The notes under the pieces were generated by a model. The model saw only the letters and a program-made list of their open reading frames with translations. It was not told the origin of the DNA and ran no database searches. 64,000 bases of DNA from Xenopus tropicalis (Eukaryota; Chordata; Amphibia; Anura; Pipidae). Below are positions 42,980 through 55,235 of this stretch, piece by piece. How positions within the stretch are numbered: position 1 is the stretch's first letter; every line of letters starts with the position of its first letter. Position numbers and translations under genes: made by a program. The DNA is taken from NCBI RefSeq assembly GCF_000004195.4, contig NC_030679.2:29191712-29255711 (forward strand), in the 5' to 3' direction.

Positions 42980-44219
42980 AGTTATATACCAATAGTTATC
43001 ACAAGTTTATCTTCCTTTCATAACATTTTTTGTTGCTCCAGCCTTCTTGATCCCCTGTTAAGTAACAATGGGCCAGATTTTATTTTATGTGAAAAACATG
43101 TCTCCTAATTCAGTTAATAAAATTCCCCATAAACTCCTCTTAAGTTTTCTCGAGATAAACTATAGGATAACGTTTTCTCATCAAACTGAATCATTAGTAC
43201 TTGTGCTTGTTATGTAATGTTTGTTACGATTGTTATTGTTATTCTTGCTCTCTTGCTCAGTGTTTATTTAAACCCATTAGGATTGTTATATCTTAGTTGG
43301 GATCAAGTACAATGTTCTTTTATGTTATTAGAGAGAAGAAGGAAATTATTTTTGAAAATTTTAATGATTTAATTATAATGGAGATGGTCCTCCAGTAATT
43401 TGAGTTTTCCAGGTTTCCGGATAACTGGTCCAATCATTGTGCTTCCAACAGGTATTTTAATATATATTTTAGATAAAGAAGCTTTAGGCTTTCGATCAAC
43501 ACATTTGCATTGGAGGCTGAACAAGCTAATCCAGTAGGAAGTTGCACTCAGTATTTCATATCTTTTGGATTTAAACACCACTTAACCACTCAAAAAAACA
43601 AATTGTACTATTATAGGCTATAATATGATTCAGCTTTTTCTGTTCCCTCTTCATAAACTGATTTATTTTTATTTTCTTTTCCATAAAATCAGTTTCCATA
43701 CACTTCAGGGGTTGGTAACTTTACAACTTTCAATGCTTTGAGCACAACGGGAACCTTAATAATAAATAGTTTTGTCTCTTTTAGATTCTCTGGCTCCTTT
43801 CCCCTGAAGTCTTTTTTTTATTCTTAGTCTTCTCCGATCTCCTTAAGGCTGAGCTGATTAAGAGGCAACATTTCAGCATCACTAAATATTTGGTGAAATG
43901 CTGTTTATGTGCAAATAAAACAAAATAAAGCTCTCAAAGTTCGTTTTTTTTATATTAGTTAAAATTCATAGATGTTACACAATTCTTTAGCTTCTAAGAG
44001 AGAAGGAATAGTGTAATTAATTTACAAATATGTGCAGCATGCTATTAAAAAACTGTGAATTTTTCCTTTTGCAGAATATATGCTGGAATAAAAACTATAA
44101 GATTTGGATAATAAAATGTAATTCTTAAACTATATTATCTAGAAAGGCCAATTTTGTATTGAGGGTAAATATATACAATGATCTACAAGCATAAAGATGT
44201 TCTGGACCTCCCCATCTAC
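42980..44219. other. No gene seen; includes a CAGGTATGGGA-type fragment
   Basis: 43262-43450 carries CCATTAGGATTGTTATATC, TTAGTTGGGATCAAGTAC and GGTTTCCGGATAACTGG, a decayed reverse-orientation fragment of that family. Otherwise AT-rich, no gene. Confidence 0.6.
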
Positions 44220-44520
44220 TAGGGATGCACCGAATCCAGGATTTGGTTTGAGATTTGGCCAAGATTCTGCCTTTTTTAGGCAGGATTTGGGTTTAGCTGA
44301 ATCCACGATCCTGGCTGAACTGAACCTGAATCCTAAAAATTACGTGACTTTTTGTGGCGTAAACACTGAAGTTGAACATTTCTCCCATTTTTCCCATATT
44401 TAGCCCTTCCAAAACCTATTTAGCATATGCTAATTAAGATTCAGTTTGGGTTTGGTGTTCGGCCAAATCCTTTACGAAGGGTTCTGCCGAATACAAAAAA
44501 GTGGATTTGGTGTATCCCTA
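44220..44520. mobile_element. TAGGGATGCACCGAATCC-type hAT MITE, older copy
   Basis: TAGGGATGCACCGAATCCAG at the left, GATTTGGTGTATCCCTA at the right. The flanks CCATCTAC and TCTACACA agree only partly, and the interior is decayed. Confidence 0.75.
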
Positions 44521-44613
44521 TCTACACATAGCTTTAACAAGAAGAAAAAAAGTATATAAACTGGGTGGTTCATAAAATGAATGATGTCTTTTTGACCCCA
44601 GCACAAAGACCTA

Positions 44614-44920
44614 GGGGTCCATTTACTAACCATTGGATTTTTTTTTTCCCAATTCGGATTTTTAGCACTAAAAGTTACCAGAAAAAAAGTCACTATTTTT
44701 TTTGAGATTTGCTATGTGTCTAAATGGCTAAAAAACCAAAATCTAAACTTGTCGAGTTCATGTAGACGTTAATGGTAGATCCTTCTTTTGTTTAGAAACT
44801 TTAAAGTTTTTGGGGTTTTGACACTGGTTTTTGTGCGACAATTTTTAGTAAATGTTTCATTTCAGGAAATGGGTTTAGTCGAATTTAAAGAAATTATAGA
44901 GATTTAGTAAATGTGCCCCC
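44614..44920. mobile_element. GGGGTCCATTTACTAACC-type MITE (Harbinger-like)
   Basis: Left GGGGTCCATTTACTAACC, right TTTAGTAAATGTGCCCCC. CTA precedes the left end and TAA follows the right. Non-coding. Confidence 0.65.
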
Positions 44921-45631
44921 TAATGTGTAGCCTTCAAAATATGGCACTTATACAAAAAAATAACCTACTAGGTATTTGTTTGATGAGTAGTGACAAGTGA
45001 CTTTGCAGCAAAAAAGTCACAAAACCAAAAAAAAATCACCAAAATATATTAGAATAACTGCAAAAGTGAAATTACATTGCTTTTAAAGTGTTTTTAGCGT
45101 TGCAATTAGTGTATACATTGCCCCACTTTGTTAGAAAAGCTCCACAACTATTCTTAGAAGAATAAGCACTCACTTTTGCGTGTTATTGACTGTTATTGGT
45201 GTAAATGCAGGTGTCTCTCCAGAATCCAAACAAGCAGAAGAGTGCGCATTCTCTAAACTGGGGTTCTTTGCTTGCCTTGTTCTATTTTATTGTGCTTTTG
45301 TTCAGTTACCTGACAGCTTTTACAGATGCCAGCCAGACAACCAGCCTACAACAGAAAGTGACAGGTTCCATCAAGGAAAAAATTATCTGCACCAGCAGCA
45401 CCACCACCACAGACATCATCCGTTTTGGTGATATCTAAAGGTATAACTGGTGGAGAGGAGTCAAAAAGTGAAGAGTATTGAAGTGGAAGAGGCAGCATTA
45501 GAGAGAGGAGATACATCTTTGAGGAGAGGAGAAAACTCTCTGTCAGCAATGGGAAATTCCCACCTATCCAAGACTCATTTTCTCAATCAGAATATCCTTG
45601 CTGCCAGTGAATAGCTGTCTAAGCTTTTTAG

Positions 45632-45976
45632 TAGTGATGAGCAAATTTTTTCGCTAGGCATGGATTCGCAGCAAATTTCCACACTTCGCCATTGGGAAAT
45701 TGTTTTGTGAAACTTCCACAAAAATCCGCCATGGGAAAATTATTTTCGCAGCAAAAAATTAGGCGCTGTCATGTGCAAATTGGTGCAAAATTGGGTGCGG
45801 TCGTGACAAAAAAAAACAAAACTGTGTGTTGAAAAAAAAAACCCGGCAACAAAAAAAAAATACGTGCACGACAAAAAAAAGACATTTGCGGCAATAAAGT
45901 TGCGCTACAAATGCATTTCACAGATTTTTCGCAAATTTTTCGACACAGCAAAACGAGAAAAATTCGCTCATCACTA
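45632..45976. mobile_element. hAT-like MITE, TAGTGATGAGCGAA family
   Basis: Ends TAGTGATGAGCAAATTTTTT and AATTCGCTCATCACTA. Exact 8-bp duplication CTTTTTAG (45624-45631, 45977-45984). Confidence 0.87.
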
Positions 45977-46719
45977 CTTTTTAGTAGTTTTCCCTTCAAT
46001 CCATAGGAAGAGGCCTGCAGCCTCAGAGCAGTGCCTTTGGCTGCACCCTTCTGGCACTCAGCAGAAAAACCAAGGGCAGTAAAGGAGTTATACCACCCCT
46101 GCTTATGCCTGATGGGCCACAAGTCAGTGGTGCCATGCTTCTTGCTGGCAAAAGCTATTATATAGGCAGTGGGAGGGCTTATTGGTTATTGGTTTATGTG
46201 AAAGGCAGGGGGAAATTAATAATGGTGTATGATTTTTGTTTTTCTTTTTTTTCAGTGTAACATGTGGATTCTTTTTTTCTTTGAAGAAATACATCACATT
46301 ACTAAATTCTAGCATGGATCCATACAAACTTTTGCGAAACTGCACCTGGAGAAGAAGTTTTATTATTCCTATTGTTCCGCCTGATCAAAGAACAGATAAC
46401 CACATATTTTATTTTTGATGTTTCACACTTCTAATATTTAGTTTAAATATCATGTGGGTAGAATATTTATAATATTCATAAAATCTTTTTATGAATACTT
46501 CTACTAATATATATTAATGTCTTAGACTTTGATTTATGCAATCCAAGACTGAATATTAGAAAGACATAGCCATATGTCAAAGTTAAATGATTTCATAGGG
46601 AGAAATTTACATAGGTGGAAAATCGGTGGATAATATAAATTTGGTTATATATGTTATATATGTTGAGTTATATATGTAAAGATTACTATTGGTAGTGACT
46701 AACCACTAACCCCCATATG

Positions 46720-46860
46720 TAATAAGGCACTATGTTTGCCCAGGAGCAGTATCCCATAGCAACCAATAAGATGTTTGCTTTTAAATGGGTGACCAGTAAA
46801 CCTGCTGATTGGTTGCTATTAGTTACTGCTCCTGGGCAAACTAAGTGCCTTTTATTGCTT
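46720..46860. mobile_element. Palindromic MITE, GTTTGCCCAGGAGCAGTA arms
   Basis: GTTTGCCCAGGAGCAGTATC (near 46734) is answered by TTACTGCTCCTGGGCAAAC (near 46823). AGCAACCAAT and ATTGGTTGCT extend the arms. About 140 bp, non-coding. Confidence 0.75.
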
Positions 46861-46889
46861 AACTCCCTAAAGGCATAAATCAAAAGCTA

Positions 46890-47108
46890 ATATTCTTGTT
46901 GTGCTCGCCCGCTCCTGGTGCAAACCCAACCTGTTCTGTCTTGCATATATTGCTATTATGCTGTATTCTAGAGAATATGCTGTATTGTCGTTGAGAAAAA
47001 TTGCATTTTTTGGCATGCGTGATGCTCTATGGTGCACAATGAATGAGTACTTTCAGCGTTGCGGAATATGTTGGTGCTTTATAAATAAATGTTAATGATA
47101 ATAATATT
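46890..47108 (+). mobile_element. L2-type LINE 3' end
   Basis: The segment ends GCGTTGCGGAATATGTTGG, then TGCTTTATAAATAAATG and ATGATAATAATA. This is the 3' terminus type of vertebrate L2 elements with a short repeat tail. The 5' extent is uncertain. Confidence 0.7.
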
Positions 47109-47850
47109 ATGCCTGTGCCTTATACCTACTATTTACACATATATGCCACTTCTCATGGCTAGTATTGCCTAAATACCTAATATATTAAAGGGATGGCCAA
47201 CATGGTTGTGTTCCAGGGTGCTGAAGAATATCCATGTAGGAAGAGGTAAGGTTGTTTTTTTTATAAGTTGGAACCACGTCACCCACAATCTGCTCATCTA
47301 TCACAAATAAAACAGCCATACATCTAGCAGCTATACTGCTCTCAAATAAGATTAGAAAGAAAGTATTCTGTCCAAGATGTCTGGCTCTCACAATACACCT
47401 GGACCTCTTTGATCTACCCTTTCCATATTAGTATAATAAATGTTAGAATACACATCTGCCAGGCCCAAAGCTAATCAGAGTAAAAGTAATTAAAGTGACC
47501 TTTAAAAAGGGGGCATCTATGTAATACAGTTACACAAAGTCAATATCGTATTTCAAAATTTTAATTCAAAGCTATGGATACTGCAACATACGGATCTGAA
47601 AAGATCAGAAAATGGAATTTATGTTGGGGACATGGGGACGATCTAAGAGGCCACATTCTTGTAATTATTCCAGAATGTTTTTAGTAAATGATCTGTATTA
47701 GGACATTATATTTCTAAACATGTCTCACAATAATAAGGCAGAGGAATTTCTTTTGTCGTGTCTACTCTTTGAGCTGCCTGAGTCTATTCTTTACTGCAGG
47801 CTTTTGACAAAAAGGAAAAGAATTAGTAAAAACTACTGAATTGATGAAAA
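47109..47850. other. No gene seen
   Basis: AT-rich sequence without a recognised element. Confidence 0.45.
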
Positions 47851-47852
47851 AA

Positions 47853-47885
47853 TATATATATATATATATTCACAGACAAAGGCAA

Positions 47886-47957
<72 letters not shown>

Positions 47958-47990
47958 ACAGACAAGAGATTGAATGCAATCACTCGGTAT

Positions 47991-48022
<32 letters not shown>
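47853..48022. repeat. Compound (TA)n-(GA)n-(TA)n microsatellite
   Basis: (TA)n near 47853-47870 and 47887-47900, (GA)n from about 47901 to 47954, then (TA)n at 47994-48021. The frame across it is low-complexity and not a gene. Confidence 0.92.
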
Positions 48023-48026
<4 letters not shown>

Positions 48027-48887
48027 GTATAGGACATTTTGAGCATTTAGCTTCTGTTAAATGCTCCCTCCTTTAAACATAACAGGGATTGTTTGTCTAT
48101 ATAATTAGCCCACTATGCCAAAGCCATGCCTTGCTGGCCCAGTGCTTCATTTACTTGACAAAGGACTGTGTTCTGAAACGTTGGGGTTTTCTCAATCCAT
48201 ACGTGTCTGCTTTTTCTGTATATTGCATTTTGTCCAACTGGTGGTATGTATATTATGCACTGTAATTGTAATTTACTGTTCTGTGAATTTTTTCCATATA
48301 AAGAGCATTATATGTTTAACATACCATTTGCTGTCTTTTGTGGTTAGTAGGTGTGCATTGAGTAATTGATTGATTTGTCATTTCTAGTGTTCGCCATGCA
48401 AGTGACAACTGCACCCAATTCTTTAGGTCCAAGTGTGCTACCACTATAAATGCTGGGTGCAAAGGAAACTCTGGAGCTACAGCCTGGGGAGGAGGTGGAG
48501 CTCTTGCATTTCCTTGTACCGATAGGCTGAAAGGCAAGGAATGAAAGGCAAGAAGGACCGAGTGGTGCACTTTGATTACCTTTAATTAAACTGGTTTACA
48601 AGTCTGTGGGACGGCAGACATACCGCACTTACAGACATACTGCACTTACAGACATACATGAGCCTTTCAGTTTTATCTGCACCTAAAAACCCTTTTTATT
48701 GACCATCACTGCATCACCTGTTGTGTTATAAATGATAGCAAAAAATGTTCAGTGAAGCAGTACATTTCTTAATAAGTCAAATAAAAATGAGTGTAGGACT
48801 GGCCAGACCGTGGATGACTGACATATCTGCCCAGCTTGACGTATATGGCAATACAGTATATGGACAATGCACAGAATGTATTAATGT
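48023..48887. other. No gene seen
   Basis: Frames at 48115-48369 and 48316-48570 have no recognisable similarity. GACATAC(T/A)GCACTTACA repeats near 48618-48660 are a minor tandem. Confidence 0.45.
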
Positions 48888-48889
48888 CC

Positions 48890-48891
48890 TA

Positions 48892-48959
<68 letters not shown>

Positions 48960-48980
48960 ATCTACTGTATCTATCTATCT
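48890..48980. repeat. (ATCT)n microsatellite
   Basis: About 17 consecutive ATCT units, then a short interrupted continuation to 48980. Confidence 0.93.
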
Positions 48981-50930
48981 ATAAATTGATAATGGGTGAG
49001 TGCAGAGGATTTCTTGTTGTTGTATGTATGAATTTTGTGGTCACAACCTCATTGCACCCCCGCCTAATGGTTTAAAATTTAGTGGTTGAGCACAACTTTC
49101 CCCTTTTTTGCTATAGTTTATACAGGAGCAGCGACCAGCTCCATGTTGTAGTTTTCACCCTTCCCAGCTACATTCGGGTGATCCCAGTGGAGCCAATAAA
49201 AGGGCAAACATTTGGGGGTTTTAACCTTGAAAGCAAGCAAGTTGCATGTAAAACAGTTTTTTGGTCACAGCTTCATTGCAGCCCCACCTCGAAACACGTT
49301 TGTCATGCAATTTTATTGTCGCCCGCGTTTTTTTTTCATTTTGTCGCCTAGTCATTTTTTTCTCGCCTGCGTAGTTTTTGCCGTGACTGCGCCTATTTTG
49401 CAGAATTTCTCAGAATGTCTGCCTTACTTCAGCAAAGTAAGGCAGAGTCTGCTGAGAACTGCTGGGTGATAAAGAAGTGCTTGTGGTGAAATGGCATTTG
49501 AGCAGAAGGTCCAATTACAATAGGGTGCATTCACTTTCCCTGATGCAGTTAGCAATGTGCAATTTTAGATGCAATCTAAAAAAAGGGTCTGGTGCAACTG
49601 CATCCAAGTCTTCAAAATGGATGCAACTCTGCGTGTACATTGTCATATACTGGACCCAATTGTGCTAAATATTCTCACAGTCTGCCTGGTGCATTTCTGG
49701 TGTTTGGTGAAAATGATGCCTGCACTCAATTATTTAGAACCCTAAAGCTACCGCCTGGTCAGGAGGTAATGGTAGCTCCATGGTTCACACAGCGCTGGGC
49801 ATCAATAGCTGCAGCATCGCTCATTTAGAAACAGAAACCAAGAAGGGATGATTGATGCTGAGCACAACTATACGGAAGTGTTTATTTTGCATTGGATGCA
49901 AATACCTCAGTCAGTCAGATCAGTCAAAGAAATTGCCCATGAATATTTTACCCCCTTATATTAAATGTCGGATCATGTCGTGGATTGGGCAACCACCTAT
50001 ATTGATAGGTGTTAATGTTGATCATTCCAGCAAGGATAAGGGTTAATTTCTGTTTTCCTTTGCACCAATCAGGTGCAGTGGGAGGCATTTTATAGGGCTG
50101 GAGCCGCTCACTGCTGAGCAGACAGGTTTTTGATGAGTTAGCAAGAGTGTTCCTGAAATCTTAGATAGTCTGAGTTTGAACATTGTCTTGTTTGACTACA
50201 AATGGGTCTAATGCTTTGGTGTTTCATTTATTGTTGAATCTGTGGATGATCTGGCCTTGCTTCCAGTCAAATCCAGTTAAATCATTTGGTGCTTTGCCTT
50301 CATTCTTGAGCTTATCTTGTGTGGCCTTGACCTGGCCTGTGAGACTGTTTAGCTAATACATACCCTGTGTACTACTGTTCCCAGAGTGCTCAGTTACTCA
50401 TTATTTCAAAGCTGAGCTTTGCCCCTCCTACCTGGCTCACTAACCTGCCGAGTCTCTCAGAGCTCTCTTCTCTTCCATTGGCTGATTTCAGTCAATCACA
50501 GGTGCTTTTCCTTCCATGTTTCTTTTAAAGCAGTTGTAGCAAAAGACTATATCTAGAAATCATAACAGCCCTTTTCTGTCTAAACAAACAGTCCTTCTGA
50601 TGTACAAATCTAACAATAGGATAGGAAACCCAAAACACCACACAAGTCCATGCAATGACGTCTTCTGATTTTATTGCAGAAATTAAAAACAAAACTCCAG
50701 TGAGTATTCACACTTCACAAAGTTCTACACCCACAAAACATTTGGAGTAATAAAGGAAACTGACTGCAGTGTTCAAAGTGCACGTAAACAACACATTTTG
50801 TCATTTTTTGCACACCGCACAGATCTCTCTGCTCTATTTACGAGCTTCCCTGACAAATACAGTACTGAATGTGTCCTATAGTATTGTGTAGGTGGGGGGC
50901 AGGAGGCACATAGGAGCTTGTGCTTGTGCC
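48981..50930. other. No gene seen; possible decayed hAT MITE and LTR-like stretch
   Basis: 49285-49395 carries GTCGCC and GTGACTGCGCC motifs of the TAGTGATGAGCGAA family without its ends. 50050-50390 might be an old LTR fragment but I see no paired structure. Frames here are unsupported. Confidence 0.4.
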
Positions 50931-50933
50931 TTT

Positions 50934-51277
50934 TAAGGTGGCCATACACGTGGCGATTTTTGATCTTTCGTCTGACCATCGGTTGGACGAAAGATCGTTC
51001 CAACCCCCCACTGACGTTCAGGGCTGAATCATCAGATATGGAGGTAGAAGCAATAAGATTTCTACCTCCTTCTGCTGATTCAGCCCTGAAGGCAGATTTT
51101 GCTCAGGCGCCTTCAATGGCGCCCAATCAAAATCTTCTAACCTGCCCGTTTGGTGAGTCGAGTGATATCAGCAGCCTCCTGCGATATCTGTCGACTCGAC
51201 AAATTGCCATACACGCACCGAATATCGTATGAAACGAGGTTTTCTACTAATTTTATCGGTGCGTGTATGACCAGCTT
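50934..51277. mobile_element. MITE with GGCCATACACG ends and a central hairpin
   Basis: AAGGTGGCCATACACG at the left and CGTGTATGACCAGCTTT at the right are imperfect inverted repeats, and GCCATACACGCACCG (51206) repeats the motif internally. The centre (51019-51089) is a strong hairpin: CAGGGCTGAATCA pairs with TGATTCAGCCCTG and GAGGTAGAA with TTCTACCTC. Confidence 0.7.
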
Positions 51278-53439
51278 TATGCCCTAGTATTTGCACCCTG
51301 GGGAAATGTAAATGCCACCTATTGTGTTCTTCCAATATGAAATAAAGCCAAAGAAGACCCTTAAATTCAATCTCTGTGTGATTATGTGTTTTTAATAAGG
51401 ATGCGCTGAATCCATTATTTTGAGATTTGCTTGAATCCCAAAACATTAGTTTCATTAGAATCCTGAACTGAATCCAAAGTGTAAATAGCATGCAAATTAT
51501 AACAAGGAAGTTTAAAAAGAACTGTGTGGAGGGGAAAAATTAATGATTTTGTTGTTGATGTGCCCAAAAGTCGCTGTGCAAAAAAACAGCAACGCAAACT
51601 GGTACCTCAGACCCCTCAGCCTGAATGGAGAAATTACCACAAAGACACAAATAAATGAGAGTGACCCACTCACAACCAACACTTTCTCCAAAAGACCGCC
51701 CATAGGCAAAGTAGAAAAGGACCCTCGGACCCACTTGTAAACCTAAATATCTCATACCTGGTATCTCATGTTTTGGCAATGTGGATGTTATTTTTACTTT
51801 TACTGTTCCCCCTCTTTTTCCCCTCTTCCCTATCTTTTCTTACCCTCCTTGTTTCATATCAATCAATGCAATCTACAGAATTGCAATTATTTGTATAACC
51901 CGTTAAAAAAAAACCATAAATAAAGAGTGGGAAAAAAAAAAAAAAAAAACAGCAACAAAAAAATGGCATAAAATCAGCGTAATTTTTCCCCTGGTTTTTA
52001 ATTTTTTTTTACATTTTAAATTTTGCTGAAGTTTCGCTGCAATGGTGAAATGCGGAATTTTGCTGCGAATCCACGCCTGATGAAAAAATTCACTCATCAT
52101 TACTTATTACATTATAGCTTGTGTTCTGTACTAACAGTATGTGGAGATGCTCCTAAACAAAAGGCATCTGATATTAATGGTATCCACTAAGCAGAACTAC
52201 ACAGTAGACTAGTGATTAGTTATAGATGGCTTACACAGCATTGTGGGAGCACAGTATTTTATAAAGCCAAGCAAGCCTATTACTAGTGAATTGTAGTATT
52301 TCTCTGTATACACTTTTAATACAGAACTACGAAAGGTAGATTTAACTAATAACTGCTTTTGTTATGAAAGACTGGGACAGTTTATAAATGGCAGCTATTT
52401 ACTTTCAGACAATAACTCTATCACTGCTTCCCATTACAGTGGGAATATTGAGCTGTTGAGTTTAAGTTCAGTAACAGCTGGAGAACTAAAGGTTGAAGAT
52501 CATCGCATTACAGGAGAATTCTATGTTTGTGCTATCATTTTTGCCTTGAAGGCACACTTGCCTGGTTTATTTCCTGCTAAGAGCTAAGGACATTTAATGA
52601 AAAATAGCATGAATAATTAAGTTCTTTTGGCTTCCCTGACTAATATCAAAACTTGATTATTATACAGATACATCCAAACTCAGGCTAAATTTCAGTTGCC
52701 TTCCAGATAATTTAGAGCCATTTTTTTTCCTCTTCAGCTGTCATACTTTTCTGTTAGTGGAAGCCAGGGAAAGTCAGGGAAGAGTGCTATGAACCATATG
52801 TAGGCAAGACATAACTTTTCTCATACATTATTCTATGTTCTTTTCCTAATATAAAAAAATACAAAAACTTTCATCCATAAATTTCATCCATATATTTATG
52901 TTTCTGTCAGTCAATGTCTATACCACAGTTGTTTCTCAGCTTTGGCATTATGTATCCTTAATGGGCATGAAGTTGTTTTTGGCTGAGTTGGCAGGTTTTG
53001 CTTTTCTTTACCTGCAGTGTATCACCTGCCTAGCCCATAGAAAAACCTGGAAGGGCTGAGTTTTGCAGTTCAATTGGCTAGATATAACACTTTTGAATAT
53101 TCTATGAACAGATGCTGAAGTGGCAAATAATAGTAATTGTTAATAGTAAATATTAATAGAAAAAGGCCAACAAACATGCCAGGGTCAGGCAAGAAAGGCA
53201 AAATGAGGACCAGGACAGGAGCAAGGGCAGAACCAGGCAGGTTTCAAGAACAAATCAGGAAGGTATCTGAATTATAGAAGAGAGTCAAAAAGTCACAGTA
53301 TGTTATGTATGTTACAGTATTTAAATAAGGCCTATGGCATATTTTTCCAACTGAAAACATACCATCAGTATTTTTTCTTTAGTTTACTGGAAATTGCCTA
53401 AAAGCATAGGTTTGCACTTGGACAGATGATCCATTTCAC
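51278..53439. other. No gene seen; two decayed MITE ends
   Basis: GGATGCGCTGAATCCATTAT near 51399 resembles the TAGGGATGCACCGAATCC family. 51990-52102 ends CCTGATGAAAAAATTCACTC, then ATCATTA, like a reversed TAGTGATGAGC copy. Otherwise AT-rich; no coding region. Confidence 0.5.
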
Positions 53440-54395
53440 TTGATGGTCCATCAAGTTCAAACACATCAACAGAATCTGCCATTACAACATCACTAGGAAG
53501 GGCATTCCCCAACCTCACTGCCCTCACCGTGAGGAACTCCCTATTCTGCTTCAAATGAAAGTTCCTTTCCTCCAATCTAAATGGGTGGCCTCTGGTGCTC
53601 TGATCTTTTTAATGGGAAAAATAACACCCCCTATCTGCCTATAATCCCCTCTAATGTACTTGTACAGAGTAATCATGTCCCTTTACAAGCGCCTCTTTTC
53701 CAGAGAAAACAACCCCAACCCTGACAGTCTAACCTCATAGTTTAAACCTTCCATCCCCTTTACCAGTTTAGTTTCACGTCTCTGCAGTGTATAACTTGTA
53801 TTTATATTATTCCTACCAAAGTGCATAACTTTGCACTTGTCAACATTCAACTTCATTTTCCATTTTGCTGCCAGTTTTCAAATTCAGTCAAATCGCTCTA
53901 CAAAGAACTTATATATAGTTTTGCACAATAGAATATAGCTTTGCACAATTAAGTATTGTCAGTAAAAAGTTAAAAAGCAAAGGACCAAAGACTGACCCCT
54001 GCGTTACTCCACTAGCAACACTGGCCCAATTAGAAAATGTCCATTTACCACTCTTTGTACTCTATCCTTCAGCCAGTTCTCTATCCAAGTACAAATAATA
54101 TGATCCAGGCCAATACTCCTCAATTTTATCATTAACTTTCTGTGCGGTACTGTATCAAATGCTTTAGCAAATAGATGACATCCACTGTCATTTCAGCGTT
54201 GAGGTTCATGCTCACCTCCTCATAAAATGCAATTAAATTAGTCTGGCAATATCTGTTACACATAAAACCATTCTGGCACAAACTTATAGTATTGTGAACT
54301 GCAATGTATTCAAGTACCCTATCCCTTATTACCCCTTCCAAAAGCTTTCCTAATACCGATGTCAGACTAACAGGCCTATAGTTTTCAGGCTTAAA
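53440..54395 (-). pseudogene. Decayed antisense CR1 LINE fragment
   Basis: The minus strand keeps pieces of ENYRPVSLTS (near 54380), EGVIRDR, GFMCNR, a degenerate FDTV region, GVTQGSVFGPLLF-like sequence and the C-terminal RAVRLGNALPSDVVMADS segment (near 53500). Frameshifts and gaps are many. TGGTCCATCAAGTTCAA at 53443-53459 is 3' UTR sequence joined to ORF2 by a deletion. Clearly older than the 29.3-kb copy. Confidence 0.82.
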
Positions 54396-55197
54396 CTCAG
54401 CCAGTTTTTCTCTATCTTAACTGTTCTAGAAGGAACACACTAAAATATACTTTCGTATGTCTATTTTATATGCCATCTGTGTTTCTTTTGGGTACAGTGC
54501 CTATCAGAAAAGAATGGGATGAGTTAACTCTAGCGTTCCCATGCAGTCGATCACACAAAAAAGCCACCATACAGGAACACAAATCCCTGTGTGTAAGGGC
54601 CAAGATTCTTTCCCTGTTCCCTAGGCATTAGGATTGGTGATGTTATATAGTTTTTCCTGCTTAGGTATGATAGATGAGTCTGTAGATAAATAAATAAAGG
54701 TCAGTGGTTTTCTTTTCAGGTGCAAATCTCATTATTGATTCAAGGAAAAAAATGTGATTGCCATGATAGGATCAGAAAGGAATTTACTTTTCTCTTTGAG
54801 AATAAAGGGTCAATGAAATTCTGTTGTTTTTCAACTTATGACATGGTTTTACTATGTTACTATTAACTCTTAGTTAAACATGGGGTATTTTGCATACTAA
54901 TAGCGTATTAATATGTGTGTGCCTTTGTATGTGTGTGTTTATGAGCTTTGAAGGTAGTTTACATAAATGCAATTATCTGTACAGAAGGTATTGCAAATAC
55001 AATCCATATCTTTGATTGTATTTTGACACCACAGCATAAATCATGGATAGAATTCTATAGAGCTTTTCAGTACAGTATTATCGTGACCTTTAATCAACAA
55101 TAATCTGCCTTTAACATCAAAACAAATTAATGTTTACGGTGTTTATATTTTGTTATTCATATTATATGCACATGTATATTTTTTCAGATTTATTTAG

Positions 55198-55235
<38 letters not shown>

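Noticed and set aside
45180..45438. Two overlapping 77-83-residue frames with a His-rich end
   Set aside because: The His run comes from a short CAC/CAT simple repeat; no homology, splice context or partner exon seen.
47841..48032. Frame rich in alternating Arg-Glu
   Set aside because: Encoded by (GA)n and (TA)n microsatellite.
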